From contig CAJTCU010000018.1 of NCBI GenBank assembly GCA_910574935.1, forward strand, positions 1-60,904: a stretch of 60,904 nucleotides of DNA. Direction: 5' to 3'. The notes beneath the pieces are model-generated. The model was not told the origin of the DNA and ran no database searches. It saw nothing but the letters and a program-made list of their open reading frames with translations. Every line of letters starts with the position of its first letter. Position 1 is the stretch's first letter. A program made the translations under genes and the position numbers. Positions 50,769 through 58,936 of this stretch are shown here, piece by piece. Source of the stretch: Oscillospiraceae bacterium (GTDB lineage Bacteria > Bacillota > Clostridia > Oscillospirales > Acutalibacteraceae).

Positions 50769-51530
50769 ATGAAACCTTATGATTCCGTCCTTTGCCCTAT
50801 TGTCGCGGCCCAGGAGCTGGCCCCTGGCATTTTTGACTTCCGTCTTTCCTGCCCCGCCCTAGCGGAGCTGGCCCGGCCCGGGCAGTTTGCCCAGATCCGC
50901 CTGCCTGGCCACAGCCTGCGGCGGCCCATCTCTATCTGCGGTATCCACCGGGAAAAGGGGGAGCTGCGGTTTGTGTTTCAAGTGCGGGGCCAGGGCACGG
51001 CGGAGCTGGCAGAGTTTCGGGCAGGAGACTGCCTGGAAATTTTAGCTCCCCTGGGTCGGGGGTTCCCCATTGACAAGACAAAGAAGACGTTGCTCATCGG
51101 CGGAGGCATCGGTGTGCCGCCCCTGCTGGGCGCGGCGGAGGAACTGGGGGGCAGCGCGGTGGCTGTGCTGGGTTTCCGCAATCAAGAGGCCGTGATTCTG
51201 GAAGAGGACTTTTGCCGGGCCGGTGCCAAAGTCTTGGTGGCCACGGACGACGGCAGCTACGGCCACCACGGTCTGGTGACGGAATTGGCCGGGCAGGAGG
51301 ACTTTCAGGTAGTGATGGCCTGCGGGCCCAGGCCCATGCTGAAAGCAGCGAAGGCGCTGGCGAAAAGCCGGGGCGCGGTGGGATTTCTCTCTTTAGAGGA
51401 GCGCATGGCCTGCGGCATTGGGGCTTGTCTGGGCTGCGCGGTGGCGCTGCTGGATGAGAAGGGGCAGGCGTATTATGGCCATGTGTGTAAGGACGGCCCG
51501 GTGATAGACATGGAGAGGGTAGAGCTGTAA
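50769..51530 (+). CDS. pyrK: Dihydroorotate dehydrogenase electron-transfer subunit
   Basis: 253 residues. Ferredoxin-reductase FAD domain (HSLRRPISICG), NAD domain (LLIGGGIGVPPLLGAAEEL) and C-terminal 2Fe-2S cluster cysteines in MACGIGACLGC and GHVC. It passes electrons from the PyrD subunit to NAD. GGGGAGAA precedes the ATG; an in-frame GTG upstream overlaps the previous gene and is rejected. Its partner PyrD is encoded next, after about 250 bp, as part of a fusion. Confidence 0.94.
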   Translation: MKPYDSVLCPIVAAQELAPGIFDFRLSCPALAELARPGQFAQIRLPGHSLRRPISICGIHREKGELRFVFQVRGQGTAELAEFRAGDCLEILAPLGRGFPIDKTKKTLLIGGGIGVPPLLGAAEELGGSAVAVLGFRNQEAVILEEDFCRAGAKVLVATDDGSYGHHGLVTELAGQEDFQVVMACGPRPMLKAAKALAKSRGAVGFLSLEERMACGIGACLGCAVALLDEKGQAYYGHVCKDGPVIDMERVEL

Positions 51531-51670
51531 AGAGGGGGAAACCGCTTTAGAGACCCCCGGTGCGCATGGCGGCCATTCCGTGTTATTACCCCGCCGCGAA
51601 ACAACAGAAAGCCCGGTGTACATTTTGAAGAGGTTGAATGTCCCTGGAGCACATACTTTTTCCACGGTTA

Positions 51671-51705
51671 GGGCTTGTTTGGATTGACGAATTTTTCCAT
51701 CCAGC
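51671..51705. mobile_element. Palindromic miniature element, fragment G
   Basis: TA followed by GGGCTTGTTTG, then GACGAATTTTTCC, which match the end and inner arm of the family. The rest, including the other end, is missing. A decayed copy in the pyrK-pyrD gap. Confidence 0.65.
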
Positions 51706-51780
51706 CCCAGGTAATACTTTAGAAAAACGAATTCAGCGCCCTAAAAGCGCCCAGACCAACGCCAAGAGAGGAGCAATACC

Positions 51781-53289
51781 ATGATTATCCTGTGTTCCAA
51801 CGGCCTTTCCAGCCCGGGCCTGAAAAAAGCGGCGGGCCGGTATGTGCAGCCCGGGGAAAAAGCTGCCCTGGTGGTGACGGCGGACCCGGTGTATCGGGAA
51901 AAAAACCGTCACGTAGAGCGCTGCCGGGAGGAACTGGCCTCTTTAGGCCTGAGGGTAGAGCTGCTTGACCTGGACTTTCAGCCTGCGCAAGATTTGCTGC
52001 GCTATGATGTGGTGGCGCTGATGGGCGGTAATCCCTATTACTTGCTGGACTCTATCCGAAAACACCAGGCCGGGGAGATTCTGCGGAAGGTGGGGGAGAA
52101 GGGCCTGCTGATTGGCTGGAGCGCTGGAGCGTTGGTGCTGGGGCCCAGCCTGGGGCTGGTGGACCAGTATAGTCCAGAGCTAAATACCGTGGGCCTTGCC
52201 GACCTGCGGGGTTTGAAGCTGGCAGAGACGGAAGTTCTGCCCCACTACAGCCGCTTTCAGACCCGGTATGAACATCTAGAGGAGCGCTGCCAAGCCTATG
52301 AGGCAGAGCATGGCTGTAAAGTGCTCCGCCTGGACGATGGCGAGGGCGTATTGTTGGGGGACGCGGTGGAAGTAATCCGTTCGCCCCTAAAGGTAACCGT
52401 GGCCGGGGTGGAGTTCGCCAATCCGATCATCGCGGCCTCGGGTACCTTTGGCTTTGGCCGGGAGTATGGGGAAATGTACCCCCTGTGGCAGCTGGGCGGC
52501 ATTAGCTGTAAAGGCATTACCCTTCACCCGCGCTCCGGTAATCCGCCTCCCCGAGTGACGGAGACCCCAGCTGGGATGCTGAATGCTGTGGGCCTGCAAA
52601 ACCCCGGGGTAGACCATTTTGTGGAGAAGGACCTGCCCTGGCTTAGCCGGCAAGGGACAAGAATTATCGCCAACCTGGCAGGCAGCGCGGTAGAGGACTA
52701 CTGCCAAACCGCCGAAAAGCTCAATGATACCCCCATAGATATGGTGGAGCTGAACATTTCCTGCCCCAACGTAAAGGAGGGCGGCGTACAGTTTGGCGTA
52801 ACGGCCCAGGGGGTGGAGGGGATCACAAAGGCGGTACGCCGGGTGTGTAAAAAGCCTTTGATGGTGAAGCTCTCCCCCAATGTCACAGACATCAGCGAAA
52901 TGGCACTGGCCGCCGAAAGCGCTGGGGCAGACGCGGTGTCCCTGATCAACACCCTGACCGGGATGCGTATCAATATCCACACCCGCCGGCCCATTATCCA
53001 CAATAATACCGGCGGCCTCTCGGGTCCGGCGGTACTGCCGGTGGCCTTGCGCATGGTGTGGCAGACAGCCCAAAAGGTGAAGATCCCTATAGTGGGCCTG
53101 GGGGGCGTCTCCAGCCCCGAGGACGCCATAGAGATGCTGCTGGCCGGGGCCTCGGCCATCCAGGTGGGCACGGCCCTGTTTACCGACCCATATACGCCCC
53201 AAAAAATTTGTGCTGGCCTGGAAAATTATTTGGCCCAGCAGGGCCTGGCCTCGGTAACGGAATTGACAGGAGGGGTGCAGCCGTGGTGA
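51781..53289 (+). CDS. pyrD: Peptidase S51 - dihydroorotate dehydrogenase (PyrD 1B) fusion
   Basis: 502 residues. Residues 1-198 are a peptidase E/S51 fold with nucleophile Ser114 in GWSAGA and the PHYSRF region. Residues 202-502 are class 1B PyrD: ANPIIAASGTFGFGREY, catalytic Cys328 in NISCPNVKEGG, and the FMN phosphate site GLGGVSSPEDA. The join falls a few residues before the usual end of S51 and at about residue 3 of PyrD, with no stop or linker. PyrD needs PyrK, encoded upstream. I know no S51-PyrD family, so this is probably a recent in-frame deletion fusion or a sequencing artefact. Confidence 0.88.
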   Translation: MIILCSNGLSSPGLKKAAGRYVQPGEKAALVVTADPVYREKNRHVERCREELASLGLRVELLDLDFQPAQDLLRYDVVALMGGNPYYLLDSIRKHQAGEILRKVGEKGLLIGWSAGALVLGPSLGLVDQYSPELNTVGLADLRGLKLAETEVLPHYSRFQTRYEHLEERCQAYEAEHGCKVLRLDDGEGVLLGDAVEVIRSPLKVTVAGVEFANPIIAASGTFGFGREYGEMYPLWQLGGISCKGITLHPRSGNPPPRVTETPAGMLNAVGLQNPGVDHFVEKDLPWLSRQGTRIIANLAGSAVEDYCQTAEKLNDTPIDMVELNISCPNVKEGGVQFGVTAQGVEGITKAVRRVCKKPLMVKLSPNVTDISEMALAAESAGADAVSLINTLTGMRINIHTRRPIIHNNTGGLSGPAVLPVALRMVWQTAQKVKIPIVGLGGVSSPEDAIEMLLAGASAIQVGTALFTDPYTPQKICAGLENYLAQQGLASVTELTGGVQPW

Positions 53290-53954
53290 CGAAAATCTAT
53301 CTCATCCGCCATTGCCAGTCCATGGGGAATTTGGACCGGCGTTTTCAGGGGCGGTTCGATGCGGACGTAAGCCCAGAGGGTGAAAAGCAGCTAGCCCTGC
53401 TTGGTCTGCGCTTTCGCAATGAACCGGTGGACGTGATCTATACCAGCCCCCTGATCCGGGCCAAAAAGACCGCCCTGGCTATTGCCCAGTACCATTCCCA
53501 GACCCCGGTCCGGGAGGAGCAGGATCTGATCGAGATGGACGTGGGGCAGATGGAGAACTTACGCCTGGAGGATATTCCCGCCCGCTGGCCCCAGTTGGCG
53601 GAGCATTGGGACCAGGCCCCAGACCTGTGCTGTTTCCCCGGGGGTGAAACTATGGAGCAGGTCTACCGGCGGGCCAGTGAGGCCCTGGACCGTATCATTG
53701 CCGAAAATCCCGGGAAAACAGTGATCGCGGCCACCCACGGCGGAGTGCTGAAATGTCTTTGCGCCCAGGTGGATTTTGGTGGCATCGGGGGGCTGCGGGA
53801 CTGTCAGGTGTTCGGGAACACCAGCGTTAGTTTGCTATTGGCAGAGGAGGGCCGGATGAGCTGGCAGTATAAAAACAACATGGACCACCTGCCGGAGGAA
53901 ATGCGTAAGCCCAAGCTCCTTTACCGGTTTGAGAGGCGGGGGGAGCTGGTATGA
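53283..53954 (+). CDS. Histidine phosphatase superfamily protein
   Basis: About 223 residues. Phosphoglycerate-mutase-like fold with IYLIRHCQSMGN, phospho-His in RHC (usual RHG), YTSPLIRAKKTA, a catalytic Glu/Asp in EMDVGQMENL and ATHGG with the second His. Likely a broad phosphatase (CobC/GpmB type); substrate unknown. It starts with GTG, either 53283 or 53286, after GGAGGGG. The start lies inside the end of the pyrD fusion gene and the stop overlaps ruvX, so all three are coupled. Confidence 0.88.
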   Translation: MVTKIYLIRHCQSMGNLDRRFQGRFDADVSPEGEKQLALLGLRFRNEPVDVIYTSPLIRAKKTALAIAQYHSQTPVREEQDLIEMDVGQMENLRLEDIPARWPQLAEHWDQAPDLCCFPGGETMEQVYRRASEALDRIIAENPGKTVIAATHGGVLKCLCAQVDFGGIGGLRDCQVFGNTSVSLLLAEEGRMSWQYKNNMDHLPEEMRKPKLLYRFERRGELV

Positions 53955-54379
53955 TGATTCTTTCGGTAGATTTGGGCCGTGTCCGCACCGGCTTGGCGGT
54001 GTGCGACCCGGAAGAACGGCTGGCCTCGCCCCTAAAAGTTGTGGCCCAGCGGGACCCAGAGCGCCTGGCCCAAGAGATCGCCGCCGCCGCCCAGGCCGCC
54101 GGGGCCGGGCTGCTGGTGGTGGGCCTGCCCCGGAACATGGACGGCACCGAAGGGGACAGCGCCCGCTTTGCCCGGGAAATGGGGGAAAGGCTGGAAAAGG
54201 CCAGCGGCCTGCCTGTGGAATTCTGGGACGAACGGGGCACTACTATTACAGCCCACGGCTACTTAAACGAGACCAACACCCGGGGTAAAAAGCGCAAGGC
54301 CGTGGTAGACGCAGTGGCGGCGGTGATTATTTTGGAGGATTTCCTCCGGGCCCGGCGGAATGAGAGGAATCGCGCGTAA
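53951..54379 (+). CDS. ruvX: RuvX/YqgF Holliday-junction resolvase family
   Basis: 142 residues, RNase H-like fold: SVDLGRVRTGLAV with the first catalytic Asp, LLVVGLPRNMDGTEGDSA, FWDERGTT and the C-terminal VVDAVAAVIILEDFL containing the last Asp. Members process 16S rRNA 5' ends or resolve recombination intermediates. ATG overlaps the phosphatase stop by four bases. Last gene of the cluster; element E follows 20 bases later. Confidence 0.93.
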   Translation: MMILSVDLGRVRTGLAVCDPEERLASPLKVVAQRDPERLAQEIAAAAQAAGAGLLVVGLPRNMDGTEGDSARFAREMGERLEKASGLPVEFWDERGTTITAHGYLNETNTRGKKRKAVVDAVAAVIILEDFLRARRNERNRA

Positions 54380-54399
54380 GAGATTTTTTGGGGGTTCTA

Positions 54400-54496
54400 G
54401 GGCTTGTTTTAAAATCGGAGAAATGCTGGATTTTTGACGCCGAAGCCGCCATTTCAGGGCAAAACAGACCGTGTTTTGGAGTTTCCAAACAAGCCC
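54400..54496. mobile_element. Palindromic miniature element, copy E (short)
   Basis: 97 bp, ends GGGCTTGTTTTAAAA and TTTCCAAACAAGCCC, flanked by TA on both sides (54398-54399, 54497-54498). It lacks the central apical section, so it is an internally deleted member. It sits between ruvX and ldh. Confidence 0.85.
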
Positions 54497-54610
54497 TAGC
54501 TTTATGGGCATTTTTCGATCGATACGCATGGACATTCAACAGAGGATCAAGAGAATAAACCATGTCCAGGTGGAAAAAGTAAATGGTACAAAACAGAAAG
54601 GCGTGAAGTT

Positions 54611-55567
54611 ATGTATTTGAACAAGAGAAAAATCGTTCTGGTAGGTACCGGCATGGTGGGCATGAGCTTTGCCTATTCGGCCCTAAACCAATCCCTGTGC
54701 GACGAACTCGTGCTGGTGGATATTGACAAAGACCGGGCCCGGGGCGAGGCTATGGACCTGAACCACGGGGTAGCTTTTGCCAGCTCCAGCATGAAGATCT
54801 ACGCGGGAGAGTACAGCGATTGCTCCGACGCGGATATTGTGCTGATTTCAGCGGGAGTCAGTCAAAAGCCCGGCGAGTCCCGGCTGGACCTGCTCAAACG
54901 TAACGCGGCGGTGTTTCAGTCCATCATCCGTCCCGTGGTACGCTCGGGGTTTGGGGGCATCTTCCTGGTGGCCACCAACCCGGTAGATATTATGACCCGG
55001 GTAACCTATGAGCTCTCGGGCTTTAACCCCAACCGGGTGTTCGGCAGCGGCACCACCCTGGATACCGCCCGGCTGCGGTACCTGCTGGGCGGATACTTTT
55101 CCGTAGACCCCCGGAATGTCCATGCGTATGTCATTGGCGAGCACGGCGACAGCGAATTCGTGCCCTGGAGCCAGGCCATGGTGGCCACCAAGTCGGCGGC
55201 GGATATATGCCAGCAGTCTGGGGGGCGGTATCGGCTGGAGGAGATGCAGCGGCTTAGCGTGGAGGTTCGGGACGCCGCCCAGAAGATCATCGAGGCGAAA
55301 AGCGCCACCTACTATGGCATTGGTATGGCCCTGGTGCGCATTGCCCGGGCAGTGCTGGGCAATGAAAATAGCGTGCTGACTGTCTCGGCCCGGCTAAGGG
55401 GAGAGTACGGCCAGCGAGGGGTCTATGCCGGGGTGCCCTGTATTGTTAATGGAAATGGGGTAGACCGGGTGCTGGAACTGCGGCTTACCCAGGAAGAGCA
55501 AGAACACTTTGACAGCTCCTGCGCCCTGCTGAACGAGGTCTATCAGGGACTGGAACTGGAGTTTTAG
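54611..55567 (+). CDS. ldh: L-lactate dehydrogenase
   Basis: 318 residues. NAD-binding GTGMVGMSFAY, Asp at the end of strand 2 (LVDIDKDRARGEAMDL), substrate-binding Arg in DTARLRYLLG, proton-acceptor His178 in GEHGDSEF. All catalytic residues are present. It reduces pyruvate to L-lactate, reoxidising NADH in fermentation. It is monocistronic with a strong terminator about 235 bp downstream; the intervening sequence shows no gene. Confidence 0.95.
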   Translation: MYLNKRKIVLVGTGMVGMSFAYSALNQSLCDELVLVDIDKDRARGEAMDLNHGVAFASSSMKIYAGEYSDCSDADIVLISAGVSQKPGESRLDLLKRNAAVFQSIIRPVVRSGFGGIFLVATNPVDIMTRVTYELSGFNPNRVFGSGTTLDTARLRYLLGGYFSVDPRNVHAYVIGEHGDSEFVPWSQAMVATKSAADICQQSGGRYRLEEMQRLSVEVRDAAQKIIEAKSATYYGIGMALVRIARAVLGNENSVLTVSARLRGEYGQRGVYAGVPCIVNGNGVDRVLELRLTQEEQEHFDSSCALLNEVYQGLELEF

Positions 55568-55802
55568 GGAAACGCCGTTGAATGGAGAAAACCCCTTTAC
55601 CTGGAACCTGTTTATGGGGAGTACCAAAAGAAAAACCGGCCGGTTTGGGCAGGGGGGTCTTTGTCAAGAAGTTTTCCAAAATTTTCTCACATTCCCTGTT
55701 GCTGGAAGGTATTCCCAGTAGAGAGGGGGGCGCTAAAACCGCCGCGGCCGTCCTTGTCAACGGCCAGGAAATTCCCCAGATTCCAATGGAAGAACAAAAA
55801 GG

Positions 55803-55838
55803 CCAGGGTCTGTGTCCCCACAGGCCCTGGTTTTTTTA
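55803..55838 (+). terminator. Terminator downstream of ldh
   Basis: CCAGGG-CTGTG/CACAG-CCCTGG stem followed by seven T. Confidence 0.88.
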
Positions 55839-55840
55839 GT

Positions 55841-55905
55841 TTAGGCAATACTGCGCAATACGGTGCTTAAGGCGCCAGCCGCGAATTGTGCGGTGTTGCC
55901 TTTAA
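55841..55905. mobile_element. Second inverted-repeat element family, copy 2
   Basis: 65 bp with ends TTTAGGCAATAC / GGTGTTGCCTTTAA. Its reverse complement matches the first 45 bp of the copy at 44681 (GGCGCCTTAAGCACCGT). It lacks the central section of that copy, so it is a deleted derivative. Its end supplies the stop codon of the neighbouring MerR gene. Confidence 0.75.
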
Positions 55906-56627
55906 TTCCGTTTGTCGCAGTAAATGGCAATGGCTTCTCCGGCAAATTCCGCCGTGCCCGGGCCTCCGGCCTGGTCGATATTCTCCCGGAATCGGGGGTC
56001 TGCGGTGTACATCTGTCCCAGCCCCCGCAGAATCTCCGGCGTACACTGGTAAAAGCTCTGGCTAATTTCCCGCCGCAGCTGTTCCACCAGATCCTGGGCT
56101 TTTTCACTGTCTGGGGGAAAGTCCTTTATGCCGCCCATCTGGGTGAAAAGGTCCATCACCCGGCGGCTAGCCTCTTCAAAGCCTGTGGGGGGCTTCCCCT
56201 GAAACTCCTCAAAAGCCGCCGTCTTACCCCATTTTTCCCGAACCTCCTGGGCGTAGCGGTCCCTTTCTTCTGTGCGAAACGCGTTGAAATCCATAGGATC
56301 TCCTCCTGTCTCTAAAATTTCACGGGCCATGTTGAGAAGGCCGTCCAGCTGCCTGCGCTCCAGCTCCAACAGGGTGATTTGCTGGCGGAGGGCCTCCGCC
56401 TGGTCGAAGCCGGGGCTGTGGACAATGGCCTTGATTTGGCTTAGGGGAAACCGCAGCCGCCGGAACAGCAGGATACTTTGCAGCTGGGCCAGGGCCCTTT
56501 CATCATAGAGCCGGTAGCCCGCCCCGGTTACCGCCGAGGGCTTTAAAAGACCGATTCGGTCATAATGGTGGAGCGTGCGCACGCTTATTCCGGTAAGCTG
56601 GCTAACCTCCTTTACCGTTCGCAGCAT
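55902..56627 (-). CDS. MerR-family regulator, TipAL type
   Basis: 241 residues. MerR helix-turn-helix (1-70; VKEVSQLTGISVRTLHHYDRIGLLKP, YRLYDERALAQLQ), a dimerisation coiled coil (75-115) and a C-terminal TipAS-like ligand domain with FRENIDQAGGPGTAEF. TipAL proteins bind thiopeptide and other hydrophobic drugs covalently and activate their own gene; the ligand here is unknown. It has a typical 19-bp-spacer promoter. The stop codon lies in the end of inverted-repeat element copy 2, so the last residues may differ from the ancestral protein. Confidence 0.92.
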   Translation of the reverse strand: MLRTVKEVSQLTGISVRTLHHYDRIGLLKPSAVTGAGYRLYDERALAQLQSILLFRRLRFPLSQIKAIVHSPGFDQAEALRQQITLLELERRQLDGLLNMAREILETGGDPMDFNAFRTEERDRYAQEVREKWGKTAAFEEFQGKPPTGFEEASRRVMDLFTQMGGIKDFPPDSEKAQDLVEQLRREISQSFYQCTPEILRGLGQMYTADPRFRENIDQAGGPGTAEFAGEAIAIYCDKRN

Positions 56628-56655
56628 ATTGCGGCCTCCTTTCCCGTGTGAGACA

Positions 56656-56686
56656 ATGATAGACTATGACGCAGCGTGAGGGTCAA
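56656..56686 (-). promoter_or_regulatory. MerR-type promoter with 19-bp spacer
   Basis: Minus strand TTGACC (56681-56686) and TATCAT (56656-56661) are separated by 19 bases, the overlong spacing that MerR proteins correct by twisting DNA. The spacer carries the palindrome ACGC-T-GCGT. Predicts autoregulation. Confidence 0.8.
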
Positions 56687-56699
56687 TATCAAATAAAAA

Positions 56700-57061
56700 A
56701 AAGTCGGAGCGGAAGGGATCAATCAATGGGCCGGAGAAGGAACCCATAAAGCTTTTGCGCTCTCACCGGGTCTTGCCTGCCGGCCCGGCCGGACCGGAAC
56801 GCTCCCTGCTGGAGAGCTTTCCTGATTTGAGGGGCTTAGAACGGCTGCGTGGCTGGAATACCGCAAGAAACGGGTCATCCGCGCCGTTGCCCAAAACGGG
56901 TGGGGTTCTTAGGGGGCCGTTTAGCGCCGGCTGAATCGGCAGATCCAAAGCCTTTCAGCGGCCAGCGGCCAAAATATCGGCGAACCCCAAATTTTTGTTG
57001 CTAGAAGTTCACTCCATATAGTATAATGATAGAAAATGGCAATAAGAAGGAGGAGTCTTAT
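56700..57061. other. Spacer without recognised gene
   Basis: Short GC-rich open frames only. TATAAT at 57018-57023, about 40 bases before the flavodoxin-family gene, is its probable -10; the -35 is weak. Confidence 0.45.
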
Positions 57062-57679
57062 ATGAAAGTACTGATGCTCAATGGCAGCCCCCACGCCAAG
57101 GGCAATACCTACACCGCCCTGCACCAGATGGAGCAGGTTTTTATCCAGTCCGGTGTAGAGGTGGAGCTGCTGCATATCGGCAGTCAAGACATTCGCGGCT
57201 GCATTGGCTGCCGCAAGTGCGCCCAGCTGGGCCGCTGCGTGTTCGATGACCTGGTGAACGAGACCGCGCCCAAGCTGGAGGCCTGTGACGGCCTGGTGGT
57301 GGGCAGCCCGGTGTACTATGCCGCGGCCAACGCCACCCTGACGGCCTTTTTGACCCGGCTGTTCTACAGCAGTTCTTTTGATAAGACCATGAAGGTGGGC
57401 GCGGCAGTGGCTGTGGCCCGGCGGGGCGGCCTAACCGCCACCTTTGACCAGCTGAACAAGTTTTTTACCATCAGCGGAATGCCGGTGGCCTCGGGCCAGT
57501 ACTGGAACGGCATTCACGGCTCGGCCCCCGGCGAGGCGGAACAGGACGCCGAGGGCCTGCAAATGATGCGCACCTTGGCCAATAACATGGTGTTCTTGAT
57601 GAAGAGCATTGCCTTGGGCAAGGAGCGGTTTGGCCTGCCCCAGCGGGAGCCGGTTCAGCGCACCAACTTTATTCGGTAA
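57062..57679 (+). CDS. Flavodoxin-fold NAD(P)H-dependent oxidoreductase
   Basis: 205 residues. FMN-binding loop LNGSPHAKGNTYTAL at the N-terminus, a cysteine pair region GCIGCRKCAQLGRC typical of the iron-sulfur flavoprotein-like subfamily, then SPVYYAAANATLTAF. Likely an FMN reductase or quinone/nitro reductase in the cytosol. AAGGAGGAG precedes this ATG; an in-frame ATG at 57026 lies on the -10 side and is rejected. A hairpin lies about 165 bp downstream. Confidence 0.9.
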   Translation: MKVLMLNGSPHAKGNTYTALHQMEQVFIQSGVEVELLHIGSQDIRGCIGCRKCAQLGRCVFDDLVNETAPKLEACDGLVVGSPVYYAAANATLTAFLTRLFYSSSFDKTMKVGAAVAVARRGGLTATFDQLNKFFTISGMPVASGQYWNGIHGSAPGEAEQDAEGLQMMRTLANNMVFLMKSIALGKERFGLPQREPVQRTNFIR

Positions 57680-57844
57680 GGCCGGCCCACCCTTGGAATT
57701 CCAGGCGGTTCTCATTCTTTGGGTGGCGGTATGCGGCCTATCCTGCCGGGCTCTATGGCGTGTGCTTTGCACGTTTGCCGCATGGGGGCGTATCCGTTTG
57801 TAACCGTTCCGTGTGGCACATCATCCATCAATCATAAAAACTCG

Positions 57845-57880
57845 AACCCGTCTGTGATTCCTTGCAGGCGGGTTGCGTCT
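57845..57880 (+). terminator. Hairpin terminator upstream of MATE remnant
   Basis: AACCCG-CTG/CAG-CGGGTT stem with a nine-base loop, followed by the T-rich GCGTCTTTCTT. Confidence 0.55.
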
Positions 57881-57883
57881 TTC

Positions 57884-58555
57884 TTGCCTGTTTCTGCATC
57901 GCTGCTCATGAGCTTCTCCAACATCATGATGAACAACCTGGCCAGCGGCTACGGCGACTATGTGATCTCCGCATACGGCGTGGCGGGCAAGCTTACTACA
58001 ATGGTTTTCATGATTACCATTGGCTATATCTCTGGCTATATGCCCTTTGCCGGGTATAACTACGGCGCGGGAAAATATAGGCGGATGCTCTCTTCTATGA
58101 AGTTTAGCCTGATTTCCGGCACAGGGCTTTGTCTCGTCCTGCTCATACCATTTCTTTGGCTTGCCCCCGGCTTTTTACGGCTGTTCACCAGCGACCCGCA
58201 AATTATTGATGTGGGGGTGCGCTTTCTTAGGGCCTACGCCTGGGTCGTGCCCTTTATGGCGGTGCAGATGACGGTGATGTGCACCTTCCAGGCTGTGGGT
58301 GACGGCGTGCGCTCCATGCTCATAAACCTGGGGCGGCAGCTGCTGTTCTATATCCCGTTTTTGTACCTGTTTAACCATCTCTGGGGGCTGACAGGCCTGC
58401 TCTATGCCCAGACCGGCGCGGATATATGCGTCACTATTTTAGCGGTGCTGACGGGCCTGCCGCTGCTGCATAAGCTAAGCAAAACCCCGGAGAAAGACGA
58501 ACCCCTGGAGCGCTCTCCGGCTGGTCAGATTCCAATCAATCATGCAGAAAGATAG
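57884..58555 (+). pseudogene. MATE efflux pump, C-terminal half
   Basis: 223 codons that match the second half of MATE family transporters: LPVSASLLMSFSNIMMNNLASGYG, then FAGYNYGAGKYRRM and VMCTFQAVGDGVRSM, with six membrane helices. The first six helices are absent. The upstream sequence is a terminator hairpin of unrelated origin, so the 5' half was lost by deletion. An open frame continues upstream to 57719 without coding character. A half pump should not function. Confidence 0.85.
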
Positions 58556-58582
58556 GGAAATGTAAAGAAAGGAAATGTAAAA

Positions 58583-58915
58583 ATGGGTAAATTAGAAAAA
58601 ATCCAGAAGTTCGCGGCAAAGGGGAAGGCGGATAAGCTGCTGCCTTTCCTGCATGACACAGACCAACAGGCGGCCCTTGGGGCCATTCAGGCGCTGGGAG
58701 AATTCACCAGTCAGATAGACGTGCTGGGGGCCTTGGCTGAAGTGCTGGACAGTGGGGACGTGTTACAGCGCAAGGCCGTGGCAGAGGCTTTTGCCAATGC
58801 GGAGGGAAGCTATGCGGAGAGTGTCCTGATGCATCGGATGGAGCAGGAGACAGATGCCGGGGTGAAGGAGGCCATGCGGGAGTCGCTGGCGAGGATCAAG
58901 AAACGCTCGAAATAA
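58583..58915 (+). CDS. Small HEAT-repeat protein
   Basis: 110 residues made of paired helices with HEAT-like periodicity (LLPFLHDTDQQAALGAIQALGEF, LLQRKAVAEAFANAEG-like repeats). No signal or membrane segment. AAAGGAAATG precedes the ATG. It is encoded 27 bases after the MATE remnant and convergent with purF, so it may have belonged to the MATE transcript. A protein-interaction role is all that can be said. Confidence 0.72.
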   Translation: MGKLEKIQKFAAKGKADKLLPFLHDTDQQAALGAIQALGEFTSQIDVLGALAEVLDSGDVLQRKAVAEAFANAEGSYAESVLMHRMEQETDAGVKEAMRESLARIKKRSK

Positions 58916-58936
58916 AGAGCCGCGGCTGATCCGGAT

